Source of the DNA: Prorocentrum cordatum | Lineage: Eukaryota > Sar > Dinophyceae > Prorocentrales > Prorocentraceae | Assembly (NCBI GenBank): GCA_963575745.1 | Contig: CAUYUJ010021059.1 | Coordinates: 1,077,015-1,141,014, forward strand | DNA length: 64,000 nucleotides | Direction of reading: 5' to 3' | In this document: in pieces, positions 31,986-42,677 of the stretch | Layout of the letters: each line of letters opens with the position of its first letter | How positions within the stretch are numbered: the stretch's first letter is position 1 | Position numbers and translations under genes: made by a program | The notes under the pieces: model-generated | Told to the model about the DNA's origin: nothing | The model's database searches: none | The model's input: the letters and a program-made list of their open reading frames with translations, nothing else

Positions 31986-34728
31986 ACGATGGGGAGTTTT
32001 CGTCTCGAGCGTTGGGTTGTTCGTCATCCGAGCTTTCCTGTGACCCTGGAGGCCGCCCTGGATGGGGCTTGGGAGTTCTCGCGAGACCCCATGACACGAG
32101 TAGAGGAAATCAAGGCGGCGATGCAACTTAAGTGCCAGGAGGGTCAAGGCCGAGCTTGAGGAGCGCGGGGCGTCGACGCCCCCCGAGTTCCATGCCTGGT
32201 CGCTCGCTGCCATGCGCGCCGTGACGAGCCAGGCCCTGTCCATCTTGCGGCGTGCTCCCCGCGCCAGCCCCAAGCTCTCCCTCTTCTTAAACGCTGACGA
32301 CGGGACGTTCACTAACTTCCTCGCCTTCCACACTCCTCCCGCCTCGCTCCAGCGGCAGATGATAGATGAGCAGATCCAAGACCTTCACAATGACGACCGT
32401 CTGACGAACGTGCAAAAGACGACGAAGACGAACCAACGTTATGTATACCGCAGCGCGTGGAACGCCACTGCGGCCAGAATCCCCCTCCAAGCAGTCGCTG
32501 ATCCGCTAGGGCAACCCGTCCTGTGCCTGAGTGCGGGGGCCCCGCGACTTGCTTCGCACTGGGGCCGCATTCATTCTGATGTCCCTGCGGGGCATGCACC
32601 TCTCCGTGAATTTCTTTGCCACGTTCAGTCTGCACCTGCGCGGGTAATGTGGGAGGTGGGGGAGGGCGAGTTCGATGAGAAGATCCTCGAGAAGACTCAT
32701 GACAGCGCCCCAGGGCCAGATGGGATACCGCACAGTGGTTGTGTACGTTCTGGGGTGGTGGGCAGGCACGCGCTGTTTCGCCTCGATCGTCATATCCTGG
32801 ACTCTGGAAACTGCCCTCATCGCTTTAATTTTGGCGTGCAAGTCTTTTTGCCGAAGGGCTCGGAGGAGAACGACTCGCAATTGGTCGCGGGAGCGCCTGG
32901 TGTTGCGCGCCCCCTCACCATTTCCAACACTGACAACAAGATAATCGCGCGTGCGCTCAATCGACCCCTTGGGTATCTCTGTCAGAGGGTCTGCATTCGA
33001 GAACAACGAGGTTTCATTCGTGGGAGGAACTTGGTCGATAATGTGCTTGAGCTTGAGTTCCGTGCGCTACATTGGCACTTGCAGCGGCGTGCCGCCCAGT
33101 GTGGCTTCACCTTTTACGACGTGGCAGCTGCCTTCCCCAGCTTGCTGCGCGATGCGATGGTCGCTGTTCTCCAAGAGATGGGCATCCCTAGCCACGTCGT
33201 TCGGGCCACCCGCTGTCTCTACCAGAATGTTTGGGCTACGATCTCGCATCGTGGGGGGCACGAGGGCGCGGGGTACTTCATCCGACGGGGTATCAAGCAG
33301 GGGTGCCCCCTCAGCGGGTCGCTCTTGGCACTGGCGGTAGACCCGATCTTGGGGCGTATCTGTGTCATCCTCCCGATGCCTATGCACAGTATGGGAGTCT
33401 TCGCTGGCGATGTTGGCGTTGCTTCTGAGGATCTTTTGGGAGCTCTGGTTGGCAGTATGGGTGTCTGGGCGCTCGCTGGGCCTGGAATGGGCCTCTACGT
33501 CAATTGTAGCAAGACTCAGGCGGTGCTTCTTGGGCCGACCTCGGTTCTGGGCTTCAAGGGCCTCTTGCGGCGACGTGGGATTGATTCCCCAGGTCTCGTG
33601 TTTGCGGGCTGCGGTAAATATCTCGGCCTGATGCTCGGGCCTGGGGGGCTCGAGGCGTCTTGGAAAGCCTCATGTCGGAAGTATCTAGGGCGCGTTGGTT
33701 TGGTGCAGGGCCTCTGTCTGGGGCGCCCGAAATCGGCTGCCCGATGCAATATGCTGGCAGTTTCTGTTCTGTCCTATGCTGTTCAGTTCATGCCGCCTGT
33801 GAGGGAAGTCCTAAGGCTAGAGCGAGGCGGGGTCCAACGGCTGGCATGCGCCCCCAACAGTTCAATGTCCAGTCAGTTGCTGCAGGGGCTCCGAGACGTC
33901 GGCCTCCCCGTCGAATGCACTTGTCTTGAACGCACGAGCAAGGCCAGCATGTACCGTGTGGCGGTGCAATCGCCAACGTTCGACAAGCTGCGGCGGGAGT
34001 TGGAGGAGTTCGGAGGTGATGATGATTGTGCGATTCTATGGAGGGAGGAGCGGTGGTGGAAGGGGTCTGTGATTGGCGGGATCGCTGCAAATTATGAGCA
34101 GGTGCGTGCCTGGCGCGCCGAGTTTCGAGCGCTGCCTGCAACGCAAGGTCATGAAAGCACTCCGTGCGTTGTCGGCTGCTGGCGAAGAGACTGTACGGAG
34201 ACGTCTTCGGCGATGGGATTCGACGGCCTCTCGTGAGAATGCAGATGAAGTGATTCGGCCATGCTTGCAAACTGCCTCTCATGTTCCCTCCTTTGTGATA
34301 TGCTCCTTTTTCAAGACGCTGTGTGATGCCTGGTGCTGTACAGGTAGATTCCGTGGTGAGACTAGGCCGTGTGTCGCATGTCGTGCGCCGCGCAGTGATC
34401 GACTTGTCCACCTTCTCGAGTGTCCAAGGATTGAGGATTTGTGCATCTTCCTCCCGCGTCTTCCTCTTTCTGTTTTGCTCCTGCTTCCGCTCGTGTCATG
34501 CTCTCTCAGCATCTGCCGCTGCCCAATGATCGTGTAACTAGCATTGTCCTCTTGTTCGATGTTATGCTTATTGCATATCATGAGCGTCGGCATCGCCAGG
34601 TCTTTCCGACGCAAGTGATTCAGGCCAGAGTGCAGCAGATAGCTCAGAGGTTCCCGAAGGTGAGAGACCTTATAGGAGCTGCGCCGCTGGAGGGTAGCTG
34701 CTCGCGCTGGGGACCGCGCCAGGACTAG
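31986..34728 (+). pseudogene. LINE reverse transcriptase, full length but broken
   Basis: After a 1-nt insertion near 32130 the frame 32164-34236 carries the RT: SAPGPDGIP, FYDVAAAFPSL (motif A), GIKQGCPLSGS (motif B) and VFAGDVGVAS at motif C. The normal motif C is F/Y-A-D-D; here the first Asp is Gly (GGC, 33406-33408), which removes a metal-binding residue. A frameshift near 34130 leads to 34132-34430, with a CVACRAPRSDRLVHLLECP zinc knuckle (C-x2-C-x9-H-x3-C), and another near 34480 to a last segment ending HRQVFPTQVIQARVQQIAQR and stop 34728. Confidence 0.88.
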
Positions 34729-34769
34729 CTTGCCCCCTTCTCGTTCGTTTCGTGTCCGCCTGCCCTCGT

Positions 34770-34890
34770 CTCGTTCTCTGGGTGAGTGGGCTCTTCCTCC
34801 TCCTCTGTCTCTTACTCTTTCTCTTCCTCGTTCTCTTCCTCTTCCTCCCCCTCTTCTCCTCCTCTTCCTCCTCCCCCTTCTCCCCCTCTC
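34770..34890 (+). repeat. CT-rich tail after the LINE
   Basis: About 120 nt of TCTTCCTC-type pyrimidines between the last LINE codon and the second 28-bp repeat. It could be the transcript 3' tail. Confidence 0.6.
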
Positions 34891-34918
34891 GTGACCACGC
34901 CGTGTGGTGAGTCAGTTG
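34891..34918 (+). repeat. 28-bp direct repeat downstream of the LINE
   Basis: GTGACCACGCCGTGTGGTGA then GTCAGTTG; partner of 26475-26502. Confidence 0.6.
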
Positions 34919-34943
34919 TTCGATGAGTTGTCGGACGTTCGGA

Positions 34944-34986
34944 GGTAATCCACAAGAGTGGTAACTTAATCCACAAGAGTGGTAAC
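34944..34986 (+). repeat. Short tandem repeat AATCCACAAGAGTGGTAAC
   Basis: Two copies of a 19-nt unit just before the second LINE. Possibly a mark of its 5' junction. Confidence 0.6.
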
Positions 34987-36433
34987 TCTCAGCTACCACG
35001 CAATTGCCGACCTATTGCCACCATACCAATGTTTTACAATTTTGTCTCACGATTATTCTACAACCGCCTGCGCCTCATCCTAAACCCCCAACAAAGCAGC
35101 GGCCAAGCCGGCTTCCGACCCCACCGCAGCACGTGTGACCATTTGTTCACGATCATGCACGTACATGAGACGGCGGACGAGTGGGTGATCCCGCTATGGA
35201 CAGCCACGGTCGACGTCAAGAAGGCCTGCGACACGGTCACCCACCAAAGCATTTGGCAAGCCCTTAGTTACCGAGGGACGCCTGTAGCGTACGTACAACT
35301 ACTCGCCAAACCGTATGATGGGCAAACAGCTACAGTCCGAACGGACAGGATGAGCAGAAAGTTCCACATACAAAGAGGCACGAAGCAGGGGGGGCCGTTA
35401 AGCTCATCGTTGTTCAATTGCGTGTCCGACAGTATTATGCGGACCATCAAACAAAAGTGGTCTACGAAACGGATTGGGTTACAGTTGCTCGGTGGGCATG
35501 AACGACTTACCAATCTCAGGTTTGCAGATGACATAATTTTACTAGCCGGGTCGCTGCGCCACATCACCAGCACGTTGGACGACCCCGAGCAAGGAGGCCG
35601 CCAATTTGGCGGCCTCCTTGCTCGGGTCGTCCGCATAAGATAAATATCCTCCACAACGGCAACAAAGGTTCTAGAAAAGAAAACGCACCCAGCCACGAAA
35701 TTGTCAACGGAATGTCAATTGAGATCTTGCCGCCTTACAAATCGACGAAATGTCTTGGGAGGAAATTACGATTCAGCGAATTTCACGTCACCGGGCTGGA
35801 GGGCCGCATTTCGGCGGCATGGAGAAAATTTTGTGCTCTGCGAACTGAATTGATGGGAAGCATTACTCAATGAACAAACTAATCCGGCTCTTTCACGGGG
35901 CGATTACACCGACTGTCTTATTATGGATGCGAAGCGTGGACCATGACAGTAGACATGGAAAACCGGCCCCGCGGAACACAGCGCCAGATGCTGCGCATGA
36001 TGTTCCGTGCGCCACGACGTCGAGACCCACGACAATTTGGACAGGAGGTACTGTTACAGGACGATTCCGACGTAGAGCCATGGGCAGATTGTATTCGACG
36101 GTCCACCCACAAAGCTGAAATAATGATGGGGCATCTGCAAATCACTGATTGGACATCGTTCCAACGCCAACGAACATGGAGGTGGGCCCAGACAGTTTGC
36201 AGTGCGGCAGACTACAGATGGACATATCAGGCGTTACGGTGGAACCCTTAATTCGATTTGCTATTGGGTGCACGACGGCGACAGGGTCATCCCGTCATCC
36301 GAAGAAACGGTGGTCGGATGATATTGTACATTACGCAGGGCGCGACTGGATTCCCAAAGCTCTTTCCGACAAATGGGACTTTTTTGAGGCAGCTTATGTA
36401 GGCAGGACGGCGCCTGACCCTTCTTCTTTCTAG
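34975..36433 (+). pseudogene. Second non-LTR retrotransposon, decayed RT
   Basis: The frame is open upstream of ATG 35029 (LPRNCRPIATIPMFYNFVSR) and shows FRPHRSTCDHLF, TVDVKKACDTVTHQ (motif A), RGTKQGGPLSSSLF (motif B) and LRFADDIILLA (motif C, both Asp present). At 35578-35631 a perfect-looking palindrome ends the frame. Downstream, in shifted frames, come STKCLGRKLRF, the GAITPTVLLW and TQRQMLRMMFRAPRRRD blocks, WADCIRRSTHKAE, QRTWRWAQTV and KKRWSDDIVHYAGRDW, the usual C-terminal region of a LINE lineage distinct from the element at 26577. The 5' part (endonuclease) is missing. It is a 5'-truncated dead copy. Confidence 0.85.
35578..35631. repeat. Perfect palindrome inside the second RT
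   Basis: Left arm GACGACCCCGAGCAAGGAGG plus CCGCCAA, a central T, and a right arm that is its reverse complement with one C fewer. The stem is about 26 bp with a one-base bulge. It interrupts a conserved RT region. Confidence 0.92.
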
Positions 36434-37015
36434 CATGATTCATATTGCAACCTAGCATGTGCACGTGTATGTTGTTTGTTCATCTGTCTCACACTCGCCC
36501 AGTGCCACGGCGCCAACCTGCGACGCCCCCGCCGGCGACAGCTGCAGGTCCGATGTCCGACGACGACGTCCGATATCGCAGGTTTTTTGGGGCGTTCCGG
36601 CCTCGGGATGCGGTTCAGCAGCTGCGCCTCGCCGAGGGCGTCCCGGGGGTGCCCACATCATCCCGAACGGCGGCCAGGGACCCGAGTCATGGTTTGGAAA
36701 CGAAACATACGGTGGCGTTTCAAAGGGGGTTCGGGGTGGCCGGACGGTCTTGGGAGGCGGGTCGTGCTCCGAGGATGTCTCAGGCGACTGTGGCCTCCAA
36801 AGTCACAGAACCTTGCGGCGACGGACCGTGCGGTTTCTTGAATTCAAAACCTAGTTTCTTGATTTCCATAATTCATCCCTTCATTCAAAATCAAGAAACC
36901 AGTTTTCTTCACTATAATATTGTGGTGGCGGGTCCTCATGTTCGATACGCGTCGCCCCTCGTTGCTCCTCTCCTCTCCTCCTCCCCCTCCGTCATCCCTC
37001 CTTTCGTTTCTGCCC
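36434..37015. other. Stretch without a recognised gene
   Basis: Several overlapping frames but no recognisable domain. A short near-repeat of TTTCTTGATTTC / AATCAAGAAAC lies at 36855-36905. Confidence 0.5.
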
Positions 37016-37019
37016 TCCG

Positions 37020-37480
37020 AGTGTCCTCATCGTCATCATCATCAGCGTGCTCATCGTCATCATCATCATCATCATCATCATCATCACTTTCGTCATCACC
37101 ATAAGCGTCATCATCGTCATCACCGTCAGCGCCCTCATCTTCGTCATCATTATCACAACCATCAGCGTCAGCATCCTCCTCCTCCTCATCATCCTTTTTC
37201 ATCATGGTTCTCATCATCATCATCATCGTCATCGTTATCGTCATCGTCGTCGTCCTCATCATCACCATCGTCATCATCATCACCAGCAGCATCGTCATCA
37301 CCATCGTCATCATCGTCTTTGTCATCGCCATCGCCATAATCATTACGTTGTTCTCATGACTATTCATACCCATCGTCCTCATCATCACCATCATCATAAT
37401 CGCCACCACCACCACCACCACCACCACCACCATCGTCATCACCATCGTCACCATGATCATCATCATCACCCCCGTTACCA
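37020..37480 (+). repeat. (CAT/CGT)n microsatellite
   Basis: Long runs of ATC, CGTCAT and CACCAC triplets. Poly-His, poly-Ser and poly-Asp frames here are artefacts. Confidence 0.95.
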
Positions 37481-37489
37481 ACATCACCG

Positions 37490-38310
37490 TTTCGGCACAC
37501 CCCTCATACGTTTCGCGTTTCCACAGGGAGCTCTACTTTGGCCCCAGTGGTTGCGCCGGCATGCCTTATCCACACCATTGCGGCGCACCCTTCACACGTT
37601 CCGTCGCCGCATGGGAGGCTCCACCTAAGGCCCCAATGCCACAGCCCGCACGCCTTCTCCATACCGTTTCGGCGCACTGGGGCCCCACCTAAGGCCCCAG
37701 GGCCAGGGCCAGCATGCCTTCTCCACACAGTTTCGGGGCACACCCTCACACCTTGCGTGGCCCCAGAAAGAGAGCTCCCAGGGCCCGCATACCTTCTCCT
37801 CACATATCGCCGCTGTACCCTTCGCACGCTTCGTGGGCCCATAGGGACCTCCACATAAGGCCTCAGCGCACGAGCCCTCATGCCTTCTCCACGTTTTCTC
37901 TGGTGCAAGCCCTCACACGACCTAAGGCACCAGTGCCAGTGCCCGCATGCCTTCTCTACACCCACCGTTTCGGTGCACCCCTCGCACGCTTCGTGCCCCC
38001 CCAGAGAGAACCCCACCGAAGGCCCAGGCGCCATGATCTGCATGCCTTCTCCCTGCCGTTTCGGGGGCACCACTCACGCGTTTCGTGTCCCCAGAGGGGG
38101 TCCACATAAGGCCCCAGTTCCAGGGCCAACATGCCTTCTCCACACCGTTTCGGGGCATCCCTCGCACGTTTCGTGGCCCCAGAGGGAGCTACACCTAAGG
38201 CCCCAGTGCCAGTGCCCGCATTGCTTCTCCTCACCACTTCGGCACACCACTCACACGATTCGTGGCCCCATAGGGGCCCCCACCGAAGACGATATTCACA
38301 ACTATGTTCG
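37490..38310 (-). repeat. 93-bp satellite, array 2, inverted, degenerate
   Basis: About 9 units in reverse orientation (TTTCGGCACACCCCTCATAC, TTCCACACC, GCCCCAGTGCCAGTGCC). The head at the right end is incomplete (GAAGACGATATTCACAACTA), and the AAGGACCCAACC part is absent. Confidence 0.85.
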
Positions 38311-38379
38311 CCAGGTGGTTGTGAATTCAATAAACAGGAAAGACTAGCCAGCGCGTGCCACAAACATTGTGACTTAGCA

Positions 38380-39500
38380 AACTATGTTGTACAATCTGTG
38401 CTGTGCAGTATATGTGGTGCAATCTAGGTTGCGCAACCTATGTTTTGTAATAGATGTGGAACAATCTACGTGGTGTAATTCACCCTGCCGAACTTGAAGT
38501 TGATAGCTCCATCGCTCGCGCAAACATCCCACCCGCCCACCCGCAATTTGGTTTGCAAAACCCATTCGGCCGCGGCTGCGATGAGTGCTTGGCGTTGACT
38601 TGTGCATCTCTCCAGCCGCGCTAGCCCGCGCATGCTCGCGCACGCAGCGGCCAGCTAGTTTGGCGCGACCGACGCGGTCGCGGTGGCACTGACCGCTGAG
38701 CATCTCCCAGCGGGCACTTCAGTGCGATTCGATGATTTGGGCGGGCGCGTATCATGGCGACGCCGACAACGGTCGACACGATTATGAGAGTAGCGATGAT
38801 AGTGACGATGGTGGCGATGACGACGGCAAGGCCAATGACGGCGCCGATGTTGATCACGCCCGCCGATGACGATGACGATGTCTTCGCGTCGGCCATGATG
38901 AATGTTTTTGAAAGAATTCGATACGCGCGCGGCCGACGCGCGCGAGTGGCCGGCGTTGTCTTATTCGACACGGATCGTGCCCCCCCAACACGCCCGCAAG
39001 GGCGTTCGTATGAGTTCGACATGCGGCGTGAGAGGCCCGTTTGGCAGAATGTGATGAAAGTGCTGAAAAGATGTAGATTTTTCTGTTGAAATAGATCCGC
39101 AATACCGCGAGCGCAGGCTTTTTGTTGAACAATTTTGTTGCGAAGCTTCAGTTTTTCAACGTTTCTGGGGCACTCGTTCTTGAAATCCTTGAGACATCCT
39201 GGGTTGCTGAAGGATTTCGGCATGCGCGCGCGACGACGCGCGCGTGTGCACCTCGTCCCCCCGTTCGTTGCAAGGGGCTCTTGCGACAGCACGCGCTCTA
39301 GGGTGTTCGAGCGATTTCGACATGCGCGCGCGAAGAACCGTTCGGCTGCAGTTTACGATAGTTTACGAACATGCTAAAAACAGTTTCTGGTTTTCTTAAG
39401 TATTCACAAGAGCGCGGGCGCATGCTTGTCTGAAAACCTTGCTTGGGGAACCATGTGTCTTTATATGTTTTCGGAAAATTCGATTTTGAAATCCCATACA
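38380..39500 (+). repeat. About 0.9-1.1-kb dispersed repeat, copy 1
   Basis: Begins with GTTGTGCAA-type short repeats, then CCTGCCGAACTTGAAGTTG, a TTGGTTTGCAAAACCCA block, a GATGATAG/ATGACGACGGCAAGGCCA block, and several GATTTCGACATGCGCGCGC motifs (39208, 39310). Copy 2 at 40680-41560 has the same blocks in the same order. I see no gene. Confidence 0.8.
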
Positions 39501-39539
39501 ACACATGTGTTATGTTGCCGGATTATGGCGATCATTACA

Positions 39540-39695
39540 TTTACATGTGTGTATATGTAAATGTATATGTATACGTATATGCATATGTATGTGCACATCT
39601 ATATATATGTATATATGTATATATATATATATACATATACATATATAAATATGTGTATGTAGATATGCACATATATATACATGTGTATATATATG

Positions 39696-39741
<46 letters not shown>

Positions 39742-39745
39742 AAGA
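39540..39745 (+). repeat. (TATG/TATA)n then (GA)n microsatellites
   Basis: ATGTATATGTATACG-type tract to about 39700, then GAGAGA to about 39738. Confidence 0.95.
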
Positions 39746-39811
39746 TATTCCCTCTTACTTATTTTTACAATCCGGGCGGAACGCGAAAAAGGGGTCCCAC
39801 ACACACACACA

Positions 39812-40500
39812 CAACCGGACTCCCGGGATCTGGGGCTTTGGGACCCTTTGGACGGGCCTGGAAGCGGCCCCCCGGGCCTCGCAGGGCGTTTTGCCAAGCC
39901 TTCCCAGCACACCTAAGGCGGTCAGGGGGGTCATCGGAGACGTCCCAGAGACGCCCAAGACAGCACAAGAACGCTCCAAGAGTGACCGACGTGACCTCCA
40001 GATGGCCCAAGAGGCCTCCAGGACGGTCCCAAAGAGGCCTTCAAGAGCACTCCCAAGAAGGCCCCAAGAGGCAACAATTCATTGATTTTCTGTTGGTTTT
40101 TGGTGAATTTAGCGGGTTCTCCTCTTTTCGGCTTCCCGACGCTCCAGGACGGCGGTCTTCTGGGCGTCCGAAGCCGCTTGGGAGGCTCCCAAATCGCCCC
40201 ACAACCATCCGAAAGGGCTTCCGGGCAGTCCAAGAGAGCCCCAAAACGGCACAACACGGGTCCACGATGGCCCTCAGAGAGCCCCATGGCGGCCCAATAT
40301 GGCCCCAAGACACCCTCCGAAGCATTCCAAATCGTGACCCGGTCGTTCAGGGAGACCGCGGTTGGAGGCAGGGTGGCCCGAGGAAGCCCCCAGAATACGC
40401 CCAGGAGGCCTCCAGAAGGTCTTAAGAAAGCCTGAAACAACTTTTGTGAGGCCCCAGAGGCTCTCCAAGGAGGAGCCTCCGCAAAAAAGAGCTGCGGAGG
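39812..40500 (+). repeat. Dispersed 'CCCAAGAGGCCC' module, copy 2
   Basis: Starts ACCGGACTCCCGGGATCTGG, has CCCAAGAGGCC units on both sides of a non-repeat middle (40080-40150) and ends GGAGCCTCCGCAAAAAAGAG. Same order as 15535-16170. Confidence 0.8.
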
Positions 40501-40549
40501 ATGGGGAGAATGCGCAGGGTATGGCGACAATGAAAAAAACATAAGCATG

Positions 40550-40675
40550 GAGGAAGGATAACGAATAACATTATCATAGCGGTGATGTCAGAAAAGGCAA
40601 CAAGGAGTTATCGCTAAATTGTCGGCTTGACCTTCCTGCTATTCCGCCTGCACACCAAACTTCAAGGAGTGCTGT
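40550..40675 (+). repeat. Dispersed repeat AAGGATAACGAATAACATTA, copy 1
   Basis: Shares AAGGATAACGAAT, AGGAGTTATCGC, CTTCCTGC and CCAAACTTCAAGGA with 59595-59735, in the same order and spacing. Confidence 0.8.
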
Positions 40676-40679
40676 TTAG

Positions 40680-41560
40680 GTTGTGCCACTTATGTTGCGC
40701 AACCTGGGTTGTGCAATCAATGTTGTGCAGCCTACGTGGTGCAATTCAGCCTGCCAAACTTGAGATTGTCAACTCCATTGTTTGCGCATCCACCTCACAC
40801 ATTCACCCGAAACTTGGTTTTCAAAACCCACGCGGCGGCGATTGCGATGATTGCTTGGCGCTGGTTGGCGCATCGGTGCGGCCGCGCTTGCGTGCGCAGG
40901 CTCGCGCGCAGAACGGCCTGCCAGAACGGCGCGACCAACGCGGCCGCGGTGGCGTTGACCGTTGGGGATTCCCCAGCTCGTCTCGTAGGCCGCACTGACG
41001 CGCGGGCACTTCAGTGCGACTCGGGGATTCGGCCGGGCGCGGCACCATGGCGACATCAGCAACGGTAGGCACGTTGGTGGTAGTAGCGATGCTGGTGACG
41101 GCGATGTCGATCAATACGGCAAGGCCACGCACGGCGCCGATGCTGATCATGCCGATGACGATGGTGGCCACTTGTCGGTAACGACGGTTGTGGAAGGATT
41201 TCGACATGCGCGCGCTCGCGGTCGACGGGCGCTAGTGACCCGTATAGTACTATTTGACTGGATCGCCCGCCCCCCCACCCCGCACGCGCGAAAGGGCTCT
41301 CGAATGTGTTCGACATGCGCGCGCGGGAGGCCCGCTTGGTTGCATGTGACAAAAAGCTTGGACACGCATGTTTCTTTCGATAAGTCGCACGAGCAAGCGC
41401 GCAGGCTTCTTGGAAACATCATGATGCAACACCAATGGTTTTGATCTGTGGCCGGGAACCTCCACTTTGAAGTCCTTACGCAATTTGTGGTGTTTGAATG
41501 ATTTCGGCATGTGTGCACGTCGTCCTTTTTTCAAAACGGTTTTTGCCACTCAATGCTTCT
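40680..41560 (+). repeat. About 0.9-kb dispersed repeat, copy 2
   Basis: Second copy of the sequence at 38380, including TTGGTTTTCAAAACCCA, GATCAATACGGCAAGGCCA and GGATTTCGACATGCGCGCGC (41196). Confidence 0.8.
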
Positions 41561-41579
41561 TCTCTAAAAGATTGGATCC

Positions 41580-42185
41580 GTTGCCCGATGCAGAGTTCCG
41601 CCGAAGGCCCCACTGGTTGTGTTCGCATGGCGTCGCCGCGCCCATTTCGGCACACACGGTTTGCACGTTTCGTGGCCTCACATACAGTTCCGCCGAAGGC
41701 CATATTGGCATTGTGGCCCCATATGGAGGCCCCCCCGACGGCCCCAGTGGCTGCGTTCGCATGGCGTCGCCGCACCCATGTCCGTTCACACGCACTCACA
41801 CATTGGCCCCGTCGGATGCTCCGCCGAAGTCTCCACTAGCTGCGTTCGCATGACGTCGCCACACCCAGGTTGGCACACCCCTCACACGTTTCGCGGCCGC
41901 ATAGGGGGGCTCCACCGAACGCCGCATCGGCAAGGCCCGCATGGCGGCACCGCGCCGATTTTGGGACACCTCTCGCACGCTTCGTGGCTCCATGGGGAGC
42001 TCCACGCCCCAGTGGCAGCGCACGCATGGCAACACCGTCTGATTCTGGCGCACCCTTCGCGCGTTCAGTGGCCCCATGGGCAGCTCCACGAACGGGGCCA
42101 GCGCCAAGCGCCCGCATGGCAGCACTGCCCAATTTTGGCACACCCATCACACGCTTTTGGCATCATGGGTTCCCCTTCCTTCGTT
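41580..42185 (-). repeat. 93-bp satellite, array 3, inverted
   Basis: About 6 units in reverse orientation (TTCCGCCGAAGGCCCCACTG, GCATGGCGTCGCCGC, TTTCGGCACACACGG). No complete head is visible. It ends about 330 bp before the first POP exon found. Confidence 0.88.
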
Positions 42186-42366
42186 TCGCCTGCATTGCTG
42201 TACCAACGCCTGCATCTGGTTGCGTTGCTCGCTAGAGCCCTGTCGAAATTTTGAATTCAGGAGACCGCTCTTTCGGGATTTCGAGGTCACCACGCGGGTC
42301 TGTGACCGTACCGCCTCGGCGCCCCCAAAGGAGCTGCCGCGGCAGCGGGGGGGCGGGGCCTGGGGC

Positions 42367-42512
42367 AGGGGTCGACCTAAACGGTGTTTTGGCGATTTCG
42401 TGGGCCGTTGTCGTGTCGATTCGTTTTGCAGCAACGGCGACTTGGAGATGAAACGAGGGAAAACGGAAACACAACGAACCCGAAACACATTGTTTAGGTC
42501 GATCCCTGGCAG
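42367..42512. repeat. Inverted-repeat unit ending at the POP 3' splice site
   Basis: Left end GGCAGGGGTCGACCTAAAC; right end GTTTAGGTCGATCCCTGGCA, whose reverse complement is GCCAGGGATCGACCTAAAC with CTG beyond. The last bases CAG at 42510-42512 serve as the likely 3' splice site of the exon starting at 42513. The unit could itself be an intron formed by insertion of a TIR element. The upstream exon is not identified. Confidence 0.5.
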
Positions 42513-42677
42513 AAGGCGGACCCCGTGGCGGCCACCAGGGGCACGACCGTCGTACGCACGGTGGACCAGGCGGCGGCCGCCGTGGAGAAGCTGTGTTCGC
42601 TGACAGATCGCATCCACGCCGTGGACACCGAGGTGAGGGGCTGGTCGCCTGGGCAGACGCCCTACGGGAACGGCGAG
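42513..42677 (+). CDS. POP: POP exon 1 of those found: exonuclease motif I
   Basis: Codes for KADPVAATRGTTVVRTVDQA, then AVEKLCSLTDRIHAVDTEV and ends YGNGE. DTE supplies the metal-binding acids of the 3'-5' exonuclease. The donor is GAG|GTGATA. The start could be 42513 or 42516, since AG occurs twice. The sequence AGGTGAT is found at both ends of the following 210-bp intron. Confidence 0.8.

Larger units (their letters stand above)
30178..33195 (+). repeat. Internal duplication unit B
   Basis: Second copy, slightly longer. Compared with unit A it lacks a few bases near 30930 and has an extra GCTTCGTCGAGCTCCTCTGC-type insertion near 31070 in the serine-rich leader of the endonuclease. Confidence 0.85.
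26577..34728 (+). mobile_element. Non-LTR retrotransposon (LINE) with internal duplication
   Basis: The order is spliced leader, ORF1, endonuclease, reverse transcriptase, C-terminal zinc knuckle, then a CT-rich tail (about 34770-34890). An internal 3.0-kb block covering the end of ORF1, all of the endonuclease and the first half of the RT is present twice (27180-30177 and 30178-33195). Without the second copy the element would be about 5.1 kb, a normal LINE length. Both copies carry frame breaks, so this locus should not be able to move by itself. Confidence 0.88.
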
